A stretch of DNA of 34,851 bases from Chara braunii (lineage: Eukaryota; Streptophyta; Charophyceae; Charales; Characeae). The notes under the pieces were generated by a model that saw nothing but the letters and a program-made list of their open reading frames with translations, ran no database searches and was not told the DNA's origin. The translations under genes and the position numbers were made by a program. The stretch's first letter is position 1. Every line of letters begins with the position of its first letter. Where the stretch lies: the NCBI GenBank assembly GCA_003427395.1, contig BFEA01000587.1, positions 231,427 to 266,277 on the forward strand, written 5' to 3'. This document shows, piece after piece, positions 1 to 9,308 of this stretch.

Positions 1-428
1 TGGCCTTGAACCCCGTGCTCCGAGTGCCAGCAGGATAGCGAGTATCGGGCCGCAGGGTTCGTTCGACGAACCCGGACTGAGGCCGAGAGCGAACGCACAG
101 CCTACGCCTGACGCCCGCTTCGTCAGATTCCGAGGCTTGTAACGAGCGACGCCAGCGATTAATTAGGCAACGCGACACCCATAGCGGTCCGCCAGTACAC
201 CAAATTCGAGCCCGGCCTCGGCAACGAAACCCGCAGGGATGGTGATGACATCCCTCAAGGCGTGAAGGTCGGACGAGACCCGCGCTTACCATCATTGCAC
301 ACTTGCCCCTGAGACCCGCCACAGGAGATCCCAGTTCCAACCCGGGACTCCACCCCCACTATCCTTAAATCCTTGGCACACCCCTTTCCAGGCCCCCATT
401 TCACTCCGATCAGGAAGTCGCGCTGGGC
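1..428. other. GC-rich non-coding lead-in with a perfect hairpin
   Basis: No reading frame here looks like a protein. A perfect hairpin lies at 55-73: arms GGGTTCGT and ACGAACCC around a TCG loop. The right end (327-384) holds a diverged repeat annotated separately. Nothing else is recognised. Confidence 0.5.
327..384 (+). repeat. diverged dispersed repeat, copy 1
   Basis: This segment matches 4124-4183 in the same orientation. Both begin GAT(C/T)CCAGTTC and end AAATCCTTGGCA(C/T)ACCCC, with a looser C-rich middle. They are probably two old copies of one dispersed repeat of unknown type. Confidence 0.55.
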
Positions 429-744
429 GTGAGGTTGACCCTCCTAAATCTAACACCCCTCTCTGCACCGCTCAAGAAGCCCACTGCAGATGAAGTGTTC
501 ACTCAGCAGTTGAGTGCAGCTCCCAGGATGATGAAGAAGAACAGCAACTCGACGAAGATGAAGATCTGCCACGTCGAAGAAGAACCACTGAAAGTGCAGC
601 TTCCGTGGCAACTGACCAAACCCCAACCAATACATGAATATGAGGAAGCGCTCATCAACACTTGGGCGCCGAGCCCATTGCTGTCACCAATGGAGCTGGC
701 CGGCCCCAGCTATGGCCGCCAACAACATGTGGAGAAGATGCCCA

Positions 745-918
745 GCGTATATGCCCACAATACGCGAAATGAAAAGAACCCCAAAAAGCAATGAAAAGAA
801 CCCCAAACGAATGCCCTGCGTATATGCCCACAATACGCGAAACGAAAAGAACCTCAAAAGAAAAGCAATGAAAAGAACCCCAAACGAAAAGCAACGGAAA
901 GAACCCCAAATTAATCGA
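745..918 (+). repeat. short tandem/dispersed repeat cluster
   Basis: A 21-nt segment starting GCGTATATGCCC and ending ATACGC occurs at 745-765 and 818-838. Its ends GCGTAT and ATACGC are complementary, so each copy can fold. Between and after them the phrase GAAAAGAACC(C/T)CAAA recurs about five times. Open frames across this stretch come from the repeats and show no protein family. Confidence 0.8.
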
Positions 919-1171
919 CCTCTGCTTGCTTCTACCCGACTTCCCTAGACCTACAACACAGCAGCCACCTACAGACCTATCCAACCGTCCAAACAGCAAA
1001 CATCTACAGCCAAACAGTCAAGCTCTACGTACATGCATCTAGATGGAAACCTAAACTAAGGGGACCCAAGGCTAGGACACACAAAAGAAAGACCTACAGG
1101 CCTACCAGTTTCCAGAAGGGCAAAAAAGGACAAAACAACAAGGATGAAAGGCCTAAGACTACGAAGTAGAG

Positions 1172-1410
1172 ACTACTAGTGACAGGTTCAAGGTTCAAGA
1201 CCAATAAAGCTCAAACCACAAACACACTACAGGTCACGAGATCAAGTCCGAGGTTGACTACAGCAACTGCAGAAAATGACAAAACAGCAAAGCCTAAGGG
1301 TCTAAGGCTGCCAAATAATGACTACTAGCTACAGGTCTAAGGATCAAGCCCGGTCGGGCTCGAAGCTAACATACCAAACATACAAATTACAGGTCACCGG
1401 ATCAAGTCCC
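1172..1410 (+). repeat. degenerate ~30-bp repeat, four copies
   Basis: Four related segments lie at 1172-1202, 1226-1250, 1321-1350 and 1385-1410. Each follows a pattern like ACTAC..ACAGGT then ATCAAG(T/C)CC. Spacing is uneven and copies are diverged. The rest of 919-1569 shows nothing else recognisable. Confidence 0.5.
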
Positions 1411-1569
1411 ACAAGGCCCAAAACAAGGAAACAGCAAACACAGTTAGTGTACAGTCCCACTGGGATACTGCGATTTATTGCATTCTTACCCTCCCGGGGA
1501 GCAAGGACCCCCGAGCTACCCAACCAACTACCAGCGAAAATGGTTGGAGAGGTACTAGCTGCAGGATCG

Positions 1570-1779
1570 TTAAACCACCAGTACTTGGCCCAACTATCAA
1601 TGTCACGCCTGAAAACAGGCTGCGCGTCGTTTTGTGTCGACCCGCTAGCGCAACAAGGAAAACAAAATTTGGCTGGCGGCGCTAGCCTTTGAGGGCTGGT
1701 ACCCGAAGCATTCGGAAGTTGCGGGGTGTTAACGACAACGCCCCGCGACCGATGTATGGGCCAAATACTGGTGGTTTAA
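1570..1779. mobile_element. MITE-1, TTAA-flanked foldback element
   Basis: The ends are inverted repeats of 23 bp with one mismatch: TTAAACCACCAGTACTTGG at the left and the complement of TTAAACCACCAGTATTTGG at the right. If TTAA is the target-site duplication, the element proper is 1574-1775. It is non-coding and rich in internal hairpins: CCGAA/TTCGG at 1703-1715, a 10-bp stem at 1721-1746 (GCGGGGTGTT with AACGCCCCGC, including one G.T pair), and GCTAGCGC facing GCGCTAGC. Its termini resemble those of MITE-2 to MITE-4 but its interior is different. A TTAA duplication is known for piggyBac and Kolobok-type transposons; the superfamily is not settled here because TTAA could also be part of the inverted repeat. 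Confidence 0.8.
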
Positions 1780-1964
1780 GCTTCCCTAGTTGTGGAGAAG
1801 GCGAAGATCCGACTTATTGCAGTGAGGTGTCTGTGGGTTGTTTTTGCGTCAGATAATTCTTTGAGTTTTCTTTTGGTTCGCCTTTGGAAAATGCCCTTGT
1901 ATTTTTCACTTCTGAGTAGAGAAAGATTGGAATCGACATAGAGTTTTTGTGCGCCTCAGTGGGC

Positions 1965-2057
1965 GTGCTTTGAATTTCTTTTCAGACTTTTCAATTTCAT
2001 ATTGGTCGTGTGTGCTTTAAATTTCTTTTCAAACTTTTTCATTTCATATTGGTCGTA
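1965..2057 (+). repeat. 46-bp tandem direct repeat, two copies
   Basis: Copies at 1965-2010 and 2012-2057 both run GTGCTTTRAATTTC to CATATTGGTCGT with a few differences. This accounts for the repeated KFEKKFK-like peptides in a minus-strand frame across it, so I do not treat that frame as a gene. Confidence 0.85.
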
Positions 2058-3052
2058 GGAATTAGGCGCGACTTTCACTGGCATTTCGTATAACTGTTTT
2101 GGTGCCTCTAAGTTTTCTGCGAAAGCATTTCTGCGCTCACGCTCTTGCATGCAATATCTTTTCGCGCTCTTCTTCCTCCTTGCCCACGCCTTTTGCGGTA
2201 AAGCGTAACTGTCTTCTTCTCCCTCTCGCCGTGCCTTCCTCTCCTTCTCGATCTCATTCAATCCTGGTCCCGCCTTACACCATTTCTCGAAACGTCTTTT
2301 CCCGCCTTCGTCTACACTCGGAAGGAGCTTGTCGATCCCAAGTGACCGAAGAAACCGGATCGTAGCGTGTAGAGTGGCTCTGAAACCCCCACTCAGTGTT
2401 TCGATTGGCTGTGAGCTTTCTCAAATGATCGACATCGCCCTCTTGATTTGTTCCTCCTTTCCCCTTCTCCCCTTTATCCACCCCTTTTCTCCATCCCTCC
2501 TGCTACCTCCGCAACTAGAAAATCTTGCAAGATCATCTTCCTCTCTCTCTCTCGCATGTTATCAGTCAAATATGTTGGAGTAGTGGCTAGATAGGGTGAT
2601 CAGCAAGTCCGAAAGTCCCAACGGGTCTTCTGCGGCTTTGCGGGATCGCAGCTCCAGATAGCTGCGAAGGAATGCTTAATATTGGCGGATTAACGACGGA
2701 GTTGGATCGACGGGGTGACAATTGCTGATAGGTGTGCTGAGTACGCGACGGCGGGGATCTTCGGTGCTTGGGATGGGTAAGAGATCGTGGTTGGTTGATT
2801 GGTCGGTGCGCGAACGGAATGGTCCACTTCCTCTTCCTCTTCCTCTTCTTCTTTGATTTATTTTAAATAAATGAGAGTTGCATGGCGAGGTGCCATTTTC
2901 CCCATTTTCATCTCCGTCTCGATTGGTTTCTCTATCTATGAGTCTCATGGTCCTTGAATTGTATGAATGGATGTATGAATACAAGTCTTTGAATGATTGC
3001 AAGTGTGTCTCTCTCTTTCTCTTTGTATAGAAAGGATGTGAATGTTTCCCGT

Positions 3053-3390
3053 CACACTCTTCCGCTTGCAAAAGGGACACGTATTGCAGTCGCCTTTTTG
3101 TAAGTGCATGGGTATTCGGGTTCGCTCGACCTCCTATTTAAATATCATTGTCTTTTGATCTCCTTGTATTCGCATGAAATGGGATGCACTTTTCCTTTCT
3201 ATCTTTAAAGAATGCTTGTGTTCTTCCTGAAATTGATTCTTCCCTCTGCAGCATGCATATGACGAGTGAAGCACTTGTTACACTCTTCCACTTGCATAAC
3301 TGTATGTAGCCAATGTTTGTCGCCCACTCTCTTTCAGGCTTGGAAAACGCGTGGGTACAACACTCCCATTACACTCTTCCGCTTGCACGA
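3053..3390 (+). repeat. dispersed ~20-bp repeat CACTCTTCCGCTTGCA, three copies
   Basis: Near-identical phrases occur at about 3053-3075, 3279-3300 and 3370-3390 (ACACTCTTCC(G/A)CTTGCA). They are irregularly spaced (about 226 and 91 bp). Function is unknown. Confidence 0.75.
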
Positions 3391-4123
3391 AAAGTGGGAT
3401 GAGTGATGTACGCATTCGTCATACCTTGCATGAGTAGGAACAGTTTTGCGTGTTTTGTGAATTGTGGATGTGTGTGATGGGTGTTACTTTCCCCCTTCGC
3501 AAATGACGAACAACCTTTTCTTAACAATGTTGTTTAACTCGCACCGATTGTCTGCCTCGCAACTGTGTGGATATCCCAACCCCTTTCCAGAGTTCCTATA
3601 CAATGAGGAGGAAAGGATACATGTATGTGAGTGGGATGTGCGTGAAATTGTGGCGCAAATAGGATGACCATGTCAATTCCCTTTTGAGACACAGTATTCG
3701 GGTTTCATTAACTCAAGGTTTGTGAATATTGATACTATCTTCCCTCCCTTCTCTGTCCTTCTGCCTTGTAACAAGCTGATCTTGGCGGATTGTTGCCCCT
3801 CATTGGCCGTGTACTCTCTGCACCAATTGCCGACGCATGGAACCACCAAAGGAAAAAGGGTTCGAGTACGTGCCACGTGGAGACTCAGAGGTAGTGACAA
3901 GAGCCGCACGTCTGAGCCCCTCTCATTCTGACTCTGAACTCTATGAGACAGGTCGTCGAGCACTCATCCATAGCCGAGACCCTTCGTACACTCCTGCAAC
4001 ATTTCTCCAGGGTAAGAAACGTCGTAGAACACGGGAGGAGGTCCAAAGGTAGTTTTGAATTAGGTAGACGTTGATCGCTCGCCATTTCGCCTTCGGCCTA
4101 ACCATAACTGAAACTGCACGTAA

Positions 4124-4183
4124 GATTCCAGTTCTGACCTGGAACACCACACCCATTTTTTTCTGAAATCCTTGGCATACCCC
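4124..4183 (+). repeat. diverged dispersed repeat, copy 2
   Basis: This is the second copy of the repeat at 327-384, in the same orientation. It keeps the GATTCCAGTTC start and the AAATCCTTGGCATACCCC end. Confidence 0.55.
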
Positions 4184-4317
4184 AATTGCATGGTTTCCGA
4201 GCACTTCCACATTTTTAGTCCCCTCCGTGAATAAAGGCTAAGTAGCCCAACCGAATTCAATCTTCTTCCAAACCTGACAGGATACTGGTTCAGGTCTTTT
4301 ATTATCATTATATAGTA

Positions 4318-4335
4318 CTACGGGGAGCCCCGTAG
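4318..4335. other. perfect 8-bp palindromic hairpin
   Basis: CTACGGGG and CCCCGTAG are separated by AG. A short perfect hairpin with no clear partner feature. Confidence 0.6.
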
Positions 4336-4417
4336 CAGTCACGTTCATGTTCACGAGAGAACATATGGAGATTGCACCCAACCTACAGATAGGAGATACT
4401 GACCAGGGGTCCGCCGG

Positions 4418-4475
4418 TAGCTTCAAGGAACATGCATTAACTAGTTAATAGCTTCAAGGACCATGCATTAACTGA
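4418..4475 (+). repeat. 28-bp tandem repeat, two copies
   Basis: TAGCTTCAAGGAACATGCAT at 4418 is repeated from 4449 with a single A-to-C change, and both copies continue into TAACT. Confidence 0.85.
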
Positions 4476-4905
4476 CCAATAGTGACGTCTCTCCTCCGAT
4501 CCAATCGGGGAAAGCAATGGGCTACCTCTAGATAGCAGGCACTATGTATGCCCACGAGGCCAATGGGCCTAACCAATTTGGCTTGTGCCGCCAGCCAAAG
4601 AGGCTTGGGAGGCCAAGCCCCCGAAGAATGTAGAAGAAAACAACCTCGCAACAAAATTTTGCCTGTGAAAGGTAGTGGTGTTCTCTCCATTCACAAAGCA
4701 TCCTTTTAAATTGGTGATCTTGCAAAATGACCCATGTTGTGCTTGTTGTTATTGGCTTGCCATGAATTACCAATCCCGAATAAGTACAGACGTCCTAGAT
4801 AGGATGATATTATGCATCAGCCTGTCTTTAAGAATAGAAGAACAAACTAGGACAATCAAATTTTCCCCACCCACGAACCCCCCTGGAAAAGGTGGGTCAA
4901 AAAAG

Positions 4906-5176
4906 GAATCCTAAGGATCAAGGATATCTGGGCCAAAGTTAGGAGGACATGGAAGAAGAAACCCTCTGGAAAGGCTTGCCAAGATAATAGTTGTAATCCT
5001 GCTGTGGATTATACTGAGGAACGGACCAGTTTTTAAAGAATCCTAAGGATCAAGGATATCCGGGGCAAAGTTAGGAGGACATGGAAGAAGTAACAACCTG
5101 GAAAGGCTTGCCAAGATAATAGTTGCAATCCTGCTGGAATGGTGGATTATACTAAGGAGCGGACCAGTTTTTTAAG
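4906..5176 (+). repeat. ~135-bp tandem duplication
   Basis: Two adjacent copies, 4906-5037 and 5038-5176, begin GAATCCTAAGGATCAAGGAT and end with GGACCAGTTTTT. The second has about five extra bases near the middle and several substitutions. No coding content is recognised. The duplication lies just outside the gypsy LTR start at 5340. Confidence 0.9.
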
Positions 5177-5394
5177 AATAATCAGGAGGGTTCAACAGAC
5201 CCGAAAGGATGGGTGGTCAAGGTCCAAATTCTAGCAAAGGATATGACATTGTTGGAGCCAAGGAAGAAGCCAAATTATTTGAGCCCTCCCGCTCCGTGCC
5301 TTTTGTGTGGATGGATAACAAGAAGGCATGGAGAGAACATGTTACATGTTGTGCCTGCACACAAGGGCCATTTTCCAGGCCCTGCGTCCTTCAA

Positions 5395-5705
5395 GCCGAA
5401 AGCCTGAAATCCAGGGCTTACAGGCCCCGTGGCTGTTTCAGGCCGAAAGCCTGAAATCCAAGGCTTACAGGCCCCGTGGCTGTTNCCTGAAATCCAGGGC
5501 TTACAGGCCCCGTGGCTGTTTCAGGCCGAAAGCCTGAAATCCAGGGCTTACAGACCCTGTGGCTGTTTCAGCCCAAAAGCCAGAAATCCAGGGCTTACAG
5601 GCCCCGTGGCTGTTTCAGGCCGAAAGCCTGAAATCCAGGGCTTACAGACCCTGTGGCTGTTTCAGCCCGAAAGCCTGAAATCCAGGGCTTACAGGCCCCA
5701 TGGCA
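5395..5705 (+). repeat. 47-bp minisatellite inside the LTR, about seven units, one N
   Basis: Unit starts fall at 5395, 5442, (interrupted by N at 5485), 5525, 5572, 5619 and 5666, a regular 47-bp period. The unit runs GCCGAAAGCCTGAAATCC, GGGCTTACAGGCC, CCGTGGCTGTTTCAG. Two unit types (CAGGCCCCGT and CAGACCCTGT) partly alternate. The array sits in the presumptive U3, about 170 bp before the TATA box. Copy number is uncertain because of the N. Confidence 0.93.
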
Positions 5706-5722
5706 TTTAAGGGCCTATAGGC

Positions 5723-5818
5723 CCTCAGGCTTTAGTCAGAAGCTACCTGGGAACTTTCCGGAAGCTTCCTCAGGCTTTACCCAGAAGCTACCTGGAAACT
5801 TCCGGAAGTTTCCTCAGG
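5723..5818 (+). repeat. 45-bp tandem repeat, two copies plus seed
   Basis: Units at 5723-5767 and 5768-5812 begin CCTCAGGCTTTA and contain AGAAGCTACCTGG and TTCCGGAAG. CCTCAGG appears a third time at 5812. It lies between the 47-bp array and the TATA box of the LTR. Confidence 0.88.
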
Positions 5819-5869
5819 GTCTAGCACGTTTGGGCAGTGGCAAGGGCAGCCTCCTGGACGGGCAAGCAC

Positions 5870-5877
5870 TATATAAG
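5870..5877 (+). promoter_or_regulatory. TATA box of the LTR promoter
   Basis: CTATATAAG occurs 530 bp into the LTR, in a GC-rich context. It is the best TATA candidate in the LTR and would place the transcript start near 5900, making roughly 5340-5900 U3 and the rest R/U5. The start site is inferred. Confidence 0.6.
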
Positions 5878-6082
5878 ACTGGCCCGCCCTACAGGCAGGC
5901 AGGTAGTTTTCCCAGGCACTTCACGTGCAGGCAGTTCGGCAGTTGTAGTCTTCAGGATTCGGGAGCAGCACTCTGGAGGGAGCGCTGCAGTGTAGAGTAG
6001 TAGCGTTAGCTTGTAGTCTTCAGCGCTGGGCGCAGTAGGTAGTTGTAGTCTCCATCGCTGGGCGCCATAGCCAGTTAGTACT

Positions 6083-6221
6083 AGAGAGAGAGAGAGAGAG
6101 AGAGAGCTTGGGCGGAGGCCAGATGTACCTACCTGCAGAGCCGTTGCTCCAGCTTCGTCTTCGAGGTACCTGCAGCACAGCGCCAACATCACAGGTTAGT
6201 ACTTGGTTCGCAACAGAGAGA

Positions 6222-6268
<47 letters not shown>
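6083..6268 (+). repeat. two (GA)n microsatellites in the LTR
   Basis: (AG)n runs at 6083-6106 and 6214-6268, the second broken by one C. Both are preceded by a GTTAGTACT phrase, so the pair may come from a local duplication. They fall downstream of the TATA box, in the presumed transcribed part of the LTR. Confidence 0.95.
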
Positions 6269-6273
<5 letters not shown>

Positions 6274-6830
6274 CTTCTTCTCAGTCCACCATCTTTTCTC
6301 TCCCTCTCACTTCTGACTTCACTGCATCTGCAGACTATGAGCGAAGAGATACAGAGCTTGGTGACATTTGATCCAGACTCGACTTTCGGGGATTCAGACA
6401 TGGCAACGAGGGACTATTTGGGATTGGTGACCAAGACTTGGTGTTAACGACATTCCCATCTTCTTCCCTCCTTTCGTCTGTCCCTTATCTCTTCGTCTGT
6501 GTATGTCTGGACCTGGCGCTTTCTTCCTCTGTGCAGCGCCAGGCTCCTTCACACTTCGTGATGGATGCAATGCATGTTTAGTCTGAGTTCAAAGATTGAT
6601 TGGGCTAGTTAGAGGTACTCTAGCATTCTACTTTGTTACTCTGAACTACGTGAATGAGGTCAGTCTTTGTATCAAAGTCTTCCCTGCGCTCTTCAGCATC
6701 TTTATGTATGAATGAGAATGTACATTGCTTGTCGAGATTCTACTCGTACCGCATTGTCTATTCAGTCCTTTTCATCACATTGCAGATTCTCGGTTTATTA
6801 CGTACATTGCATATCTGTGCATGTAACAGT

Positions 6831-6842
6831 TGGTATCGGAGC
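6831..6842 (+). promoter_or_regulatory. primer-binding site, initiator tRNA-Met type
   Basis: TGGTATCGGAGC matches 11 of 12 bases of TGGTATCAGAGC, the site complementary to the 3' end of plant initiator tRNA-Met used by many plant LTR retrotransposons. It starts two bases after the LTR end, the usual place. The single mismatch (G for A) could be decay. Confidence 0.88.
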
Positions 6843-7611
6843 TTTTGCAGGTGAATCAGGACCAGCTGATCTGACACGTGTGCGGGGATCAAGAAAGCTA
6901 GTTAGTCTTTTTTGTTGATTAGGACATACTAGTTAGACCCCAAAATCACGATCTTGACCTTACTACAAAAAAAAAAATCAAAATTTTTTTCTTTTCTCAG
7001 ATTTTATTTTCTGCTATATCGCAACATCTGAAATTCCCATTTTTGTTTTTCTTTCTAAAAATTCAAAATTTCGTTGTTAAAAATCCGAAATATATTTCTT
7101 TTTGAAAGTTTTGATTTTTTGTTGCATTTCCCGTACTTAGAACTTCGGAATATCTTCTTGTCTGAAATTCGTTTTTTCTGAAAACGGTACGGGAAATACC
7201 TCCTGCACGTATTATTTTTTTTCTCAAACTGCGAATATTCCCATCGGAATAAATCCGAATAGTTGTCATTTCTTTTCGGACTTTTTTCGCAGTTATTGAA
7301 TTCTGTCAGTTGGTTCTATAAATCGGTTGCAATCTAAAGTCGAATTTTTTTTCGCTTTCAGAGATCATTTCGTACTTCAAGGGAGATTGGGAGACCTACC
7401 GAACTTGCAAAAATCGGGATTTTTATTTTTCTAATTTCTCAAAAAAAAATTTTGCAAAGTTCAAACTTTTCTGGTTTGATTAGTGGCTCCTTATCTAAGT
7501 GTGAGTTGGGCGATTATCCCACCCACCCCTCCCCACCTACGTTGTTGCCATCTCTCGCCTTGCCGTTTCTGGTTGTCTCCGGGTACCCCTTGTGACGACA
7601 TTGGTAAGTTG
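6843..7611 (+). other. AT-rich leader of the gypsy element
   Basis: This 0.77-kb stretch between primer site and repeat array is rich in T and A runs and has no supported gene. A minus-strand frame at 7063-7269 has no recognisable motif. Confidence 0.6.
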
Positions 7612-7800
7612 CCACGTCAGCAGGCCGCGTCAACAGACCACGTCAGCAGGACACGTCATCAGGCTACGTAAGTACGTCAGCAGACCACGTCAGCAGGCCA
7701 CATCAGCAGGCCACATCAGCAGGCCACGTCAGCAGGACACGTCAGCAGGACACGTCAACATTGCCACGTCAGCAGCAAGGGATACCACATCAGCAGGCAC
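7612..7800 (+). repeat. 13-bp-period array of CCACGTCAGCAGG units in the gypsy leader
   Basis: ACGTC or a one-base variant begins at 7614, 7627, 7640, 7653, 7666, 7674, 7687, 7700, 7713, 7726, 7739, 7752, 7766 and 7787. Most spacings are exactly 13 bp. The core CCACGTCA is the complement of TGACGTGG, the G/C-box hybrid site known to bind plant bZIP factors. Because 13 is not a multiple of 3, all frames cycle through the repeat, which gives a long open frame (7592-7978) that I consider spurious. The array ends 39 bp before the probable gag start. Confidence 0.93.
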
Positions 7801-7838
7801 CGGTCTGGTCTATGCTGTTGCCTTCACAGACAGCAGTC

Positions 7839-9276
7839 ATGGACCAGAAGGCCGGGGAAACAGACGAGGCCTATCAGGCCGCAGCAGCCAAGAAAAGGGC
7901 AGAGGATGCCAAACAGGCACGTCTGCTGGCCGTGCAACAACATCGCCAGCACGACGAGGCAACAGCAAGGGCTGCTGATGAAGAAAGAACACACCGTCGT
8001 GAGAAGATATTCACCGGAGAGCGGGCGTTACTTACCATGGCAGCAGAATGGCGAAGCGAGGCCGAGAACAGCCAGTTGGAGGACAGCGCAAACAAGATAG
8101 CGCTCCTCCTCTCGCATCTCACGGATTTCCTCGCAACCTGCATTACACAGCAGGCGAAGATCCTTGGTCTCAACAACTCGGTAGCTCAGCTCCAAGGCCG
8201 CCTTCAGCGGGTGGAGCAGCGACCAGTCGTCGCCGCCGACGCAGGCTCATCCAATATTGCCGACCGCCTCACCGCATTGGAGATGCACGTCCGCTCCCTC
8301 CAGGATGGCGCACAGTTACAGCACACCGCGACGCAACAATTGCAGCAGCGGATCTGCACTACCGCCACCACCTCGAGTCCGGAGCCGCGCGAGACAGCTC
8401 CTAAGTTCGATGGGTAGGAGATCTTCCACGACTCAATCAAGACAGATCCGATTCCATGGGTTCACGCTGCAGCTCCACAACGTTAAGGAAAACAAGCACC
8501 ACGCTTACTTGTACTCTCGCTCAGGGGGCGCGTGTCAGGCGTGGTTGGACAACTTGTTGTCCAAGTACGGAGTGGTAGCAGCGAACTTGCACACCATGAT
8601 CAGCTGGGATGATCTGAAGACGGCGTGGCACAAGCGGTTCCAGGTGGAGCCGCCAGAGATCAAAGCCATGGACAAGCTTATGGTCTTCGAGCAAGGCTCA
8701 CTGCCGAGTACGGACTGGATCGCCGAGTACCAACGCTTGACGTCAATCCCAGACATCCAGATGGGCTTCAAGGCCATCCGCCACTATTTCATCTCAAGGT
8801 CATGTCCGGCATTGAGCAATGCCCTGACGCATGTCGAGGACACCTTGACGACGACAACGGAACTATTCGACAAGGCTGCGCAGATCATCGTTACGAACAA
8901 GGAGGCCAAGAACCTCCGTTCTTCTGCATCAGGACCGAGCGGGAACCAGCATCGGCCACGAGTGGCCGTGGTCGCAGCGGCAGTGCCGTTAGACCAAACC
9001 AGCGAGGCTGCGTTTGCCAGTGAAGGAGACAGATTTGTAGCCGCCCGGGAAGGTGGCCGCGCCGACAGAGGCCGAGGGCGCGGCAAGTCGAAGACACACA
9101 CCGTTTCTAGCCCCGGGCCCGGTGCAGCAGCTCAGACAGGCCCATGGACCCCGTACGGCATCTCCGAGTCCGCCTACAAGGCGCGCGAGAGATTCCATTA
9201 TTGCCTGTGGTGCAACAACGATCTTCATCTGACGCCGGTTTGCCCACTGAAGGACAAGGGTCGACAGGGAAACTGA
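7839..9276 (+). pseudogene. gag: gypsy gag (capsid and CCHC zinc knuckle), broken
   Basis: The start chosen is the ATG at 7839 (MDQKAGETDEAYQ...); an upstream in-frame ATG at 7761 lies inside the 13-bp array. The N-terminal ~190 residues are charged and helical, with a likely coiled coil (SQLEDSANKIALLLSHLTDF, QLQGRLQRVEQ). An in-frame TAG at 8415 and a frameshift near 8457 break it; the product then continues in the next frame as a retrotransposon gag capsid region (AWLDNLLSKYG, WDDLKTAWHKRFQVEP). A perfect CCHC knuckle, C-X2-C-X4-H-X4-C, occupies 9202-9243. Gag packages the element RNA into cytoplasmic particles. The TAG sits where CAG (Gln) would fit the reading, so it may be a simple C-to-T change. 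The gag frame ends at TGA 9274-9276. Confidence 0.9.
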
Positions 9277-9308
9277 GCACCGCCGAGAGTGATGCGACGA
9301 CACTCTCG
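9267..9308 (+). promoter_or_regulatory. candidate -1 ribosomal frameshift signal at gag/pol
   Basis: GGGAAAC (9267-9273) is in the right phase for a slippery heptamer (gag codons GGA AAC) and is followed at once by the gag stop TGA (9274-9276). After 10 bases comes a perfect 8-bp hairpin, CGAGAGTG (9284-9291) with CACTCTCG (9301-9308), loop of nine. The -1 frame is exactly the frame that continues as pol, open from before 9144 to 9686. Heptamer plus spacer plus stem is the known architecture of -1 frameshift sites. Function is inferred. Confidence 0.65.

Larger units (their letters stand above)
1780..4905. other. non-coding stretch with short repeats
   Basis: No supported gene. It contains the short repeats annotated separately, a CT-rich tract around 2826-2851, and many short open frames without recognisable motifs. 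The longest minus-strand frame (2676-3080) is low-complexity and unrecognised. Confidence 0.5.
5340..6828 (+). repeat. 5' long terminal repeat of the gypsy element
   Basis: The left boundary TGTTACATG (5340-5348) and the right boundary CATGTAACA (6820-6828) form perfect 9-bp inverted repeats with the expected TG...CA ends. A tRNA primer site follows two bases after the right end. The LTR is 1,489 bp. It carries a 47-bp minisatellite in its first third, a TATA box at about 5870, GA microsatellites downstream of the TATA box, and two copies of a GTTGTAGTCTxC...CGCTGGGCGC phrase around 6012-6066. There is no second LTR copy in the window to confirm the limits, which rest on the inverted repeats and the primer site. 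Confidence 0.85.

Noticed and set aside
429-999. Overlapping frames of 100-120 codons at the left end
   Set aside because: They lie on both strands over short repeats, with no family motif.
7592-7978. 128-codon open frame over the 13-bp array
   Set aside because: It is made by the repeat and is in a different frame from the gag start; the peptide is a translated repeat.
7874-8176. Minus-strand frames opposite gag and pol (also 8784-9101, 9513-9938)
   Set aside because: They are shadows of the gypsy coding strand with no independent motifs.
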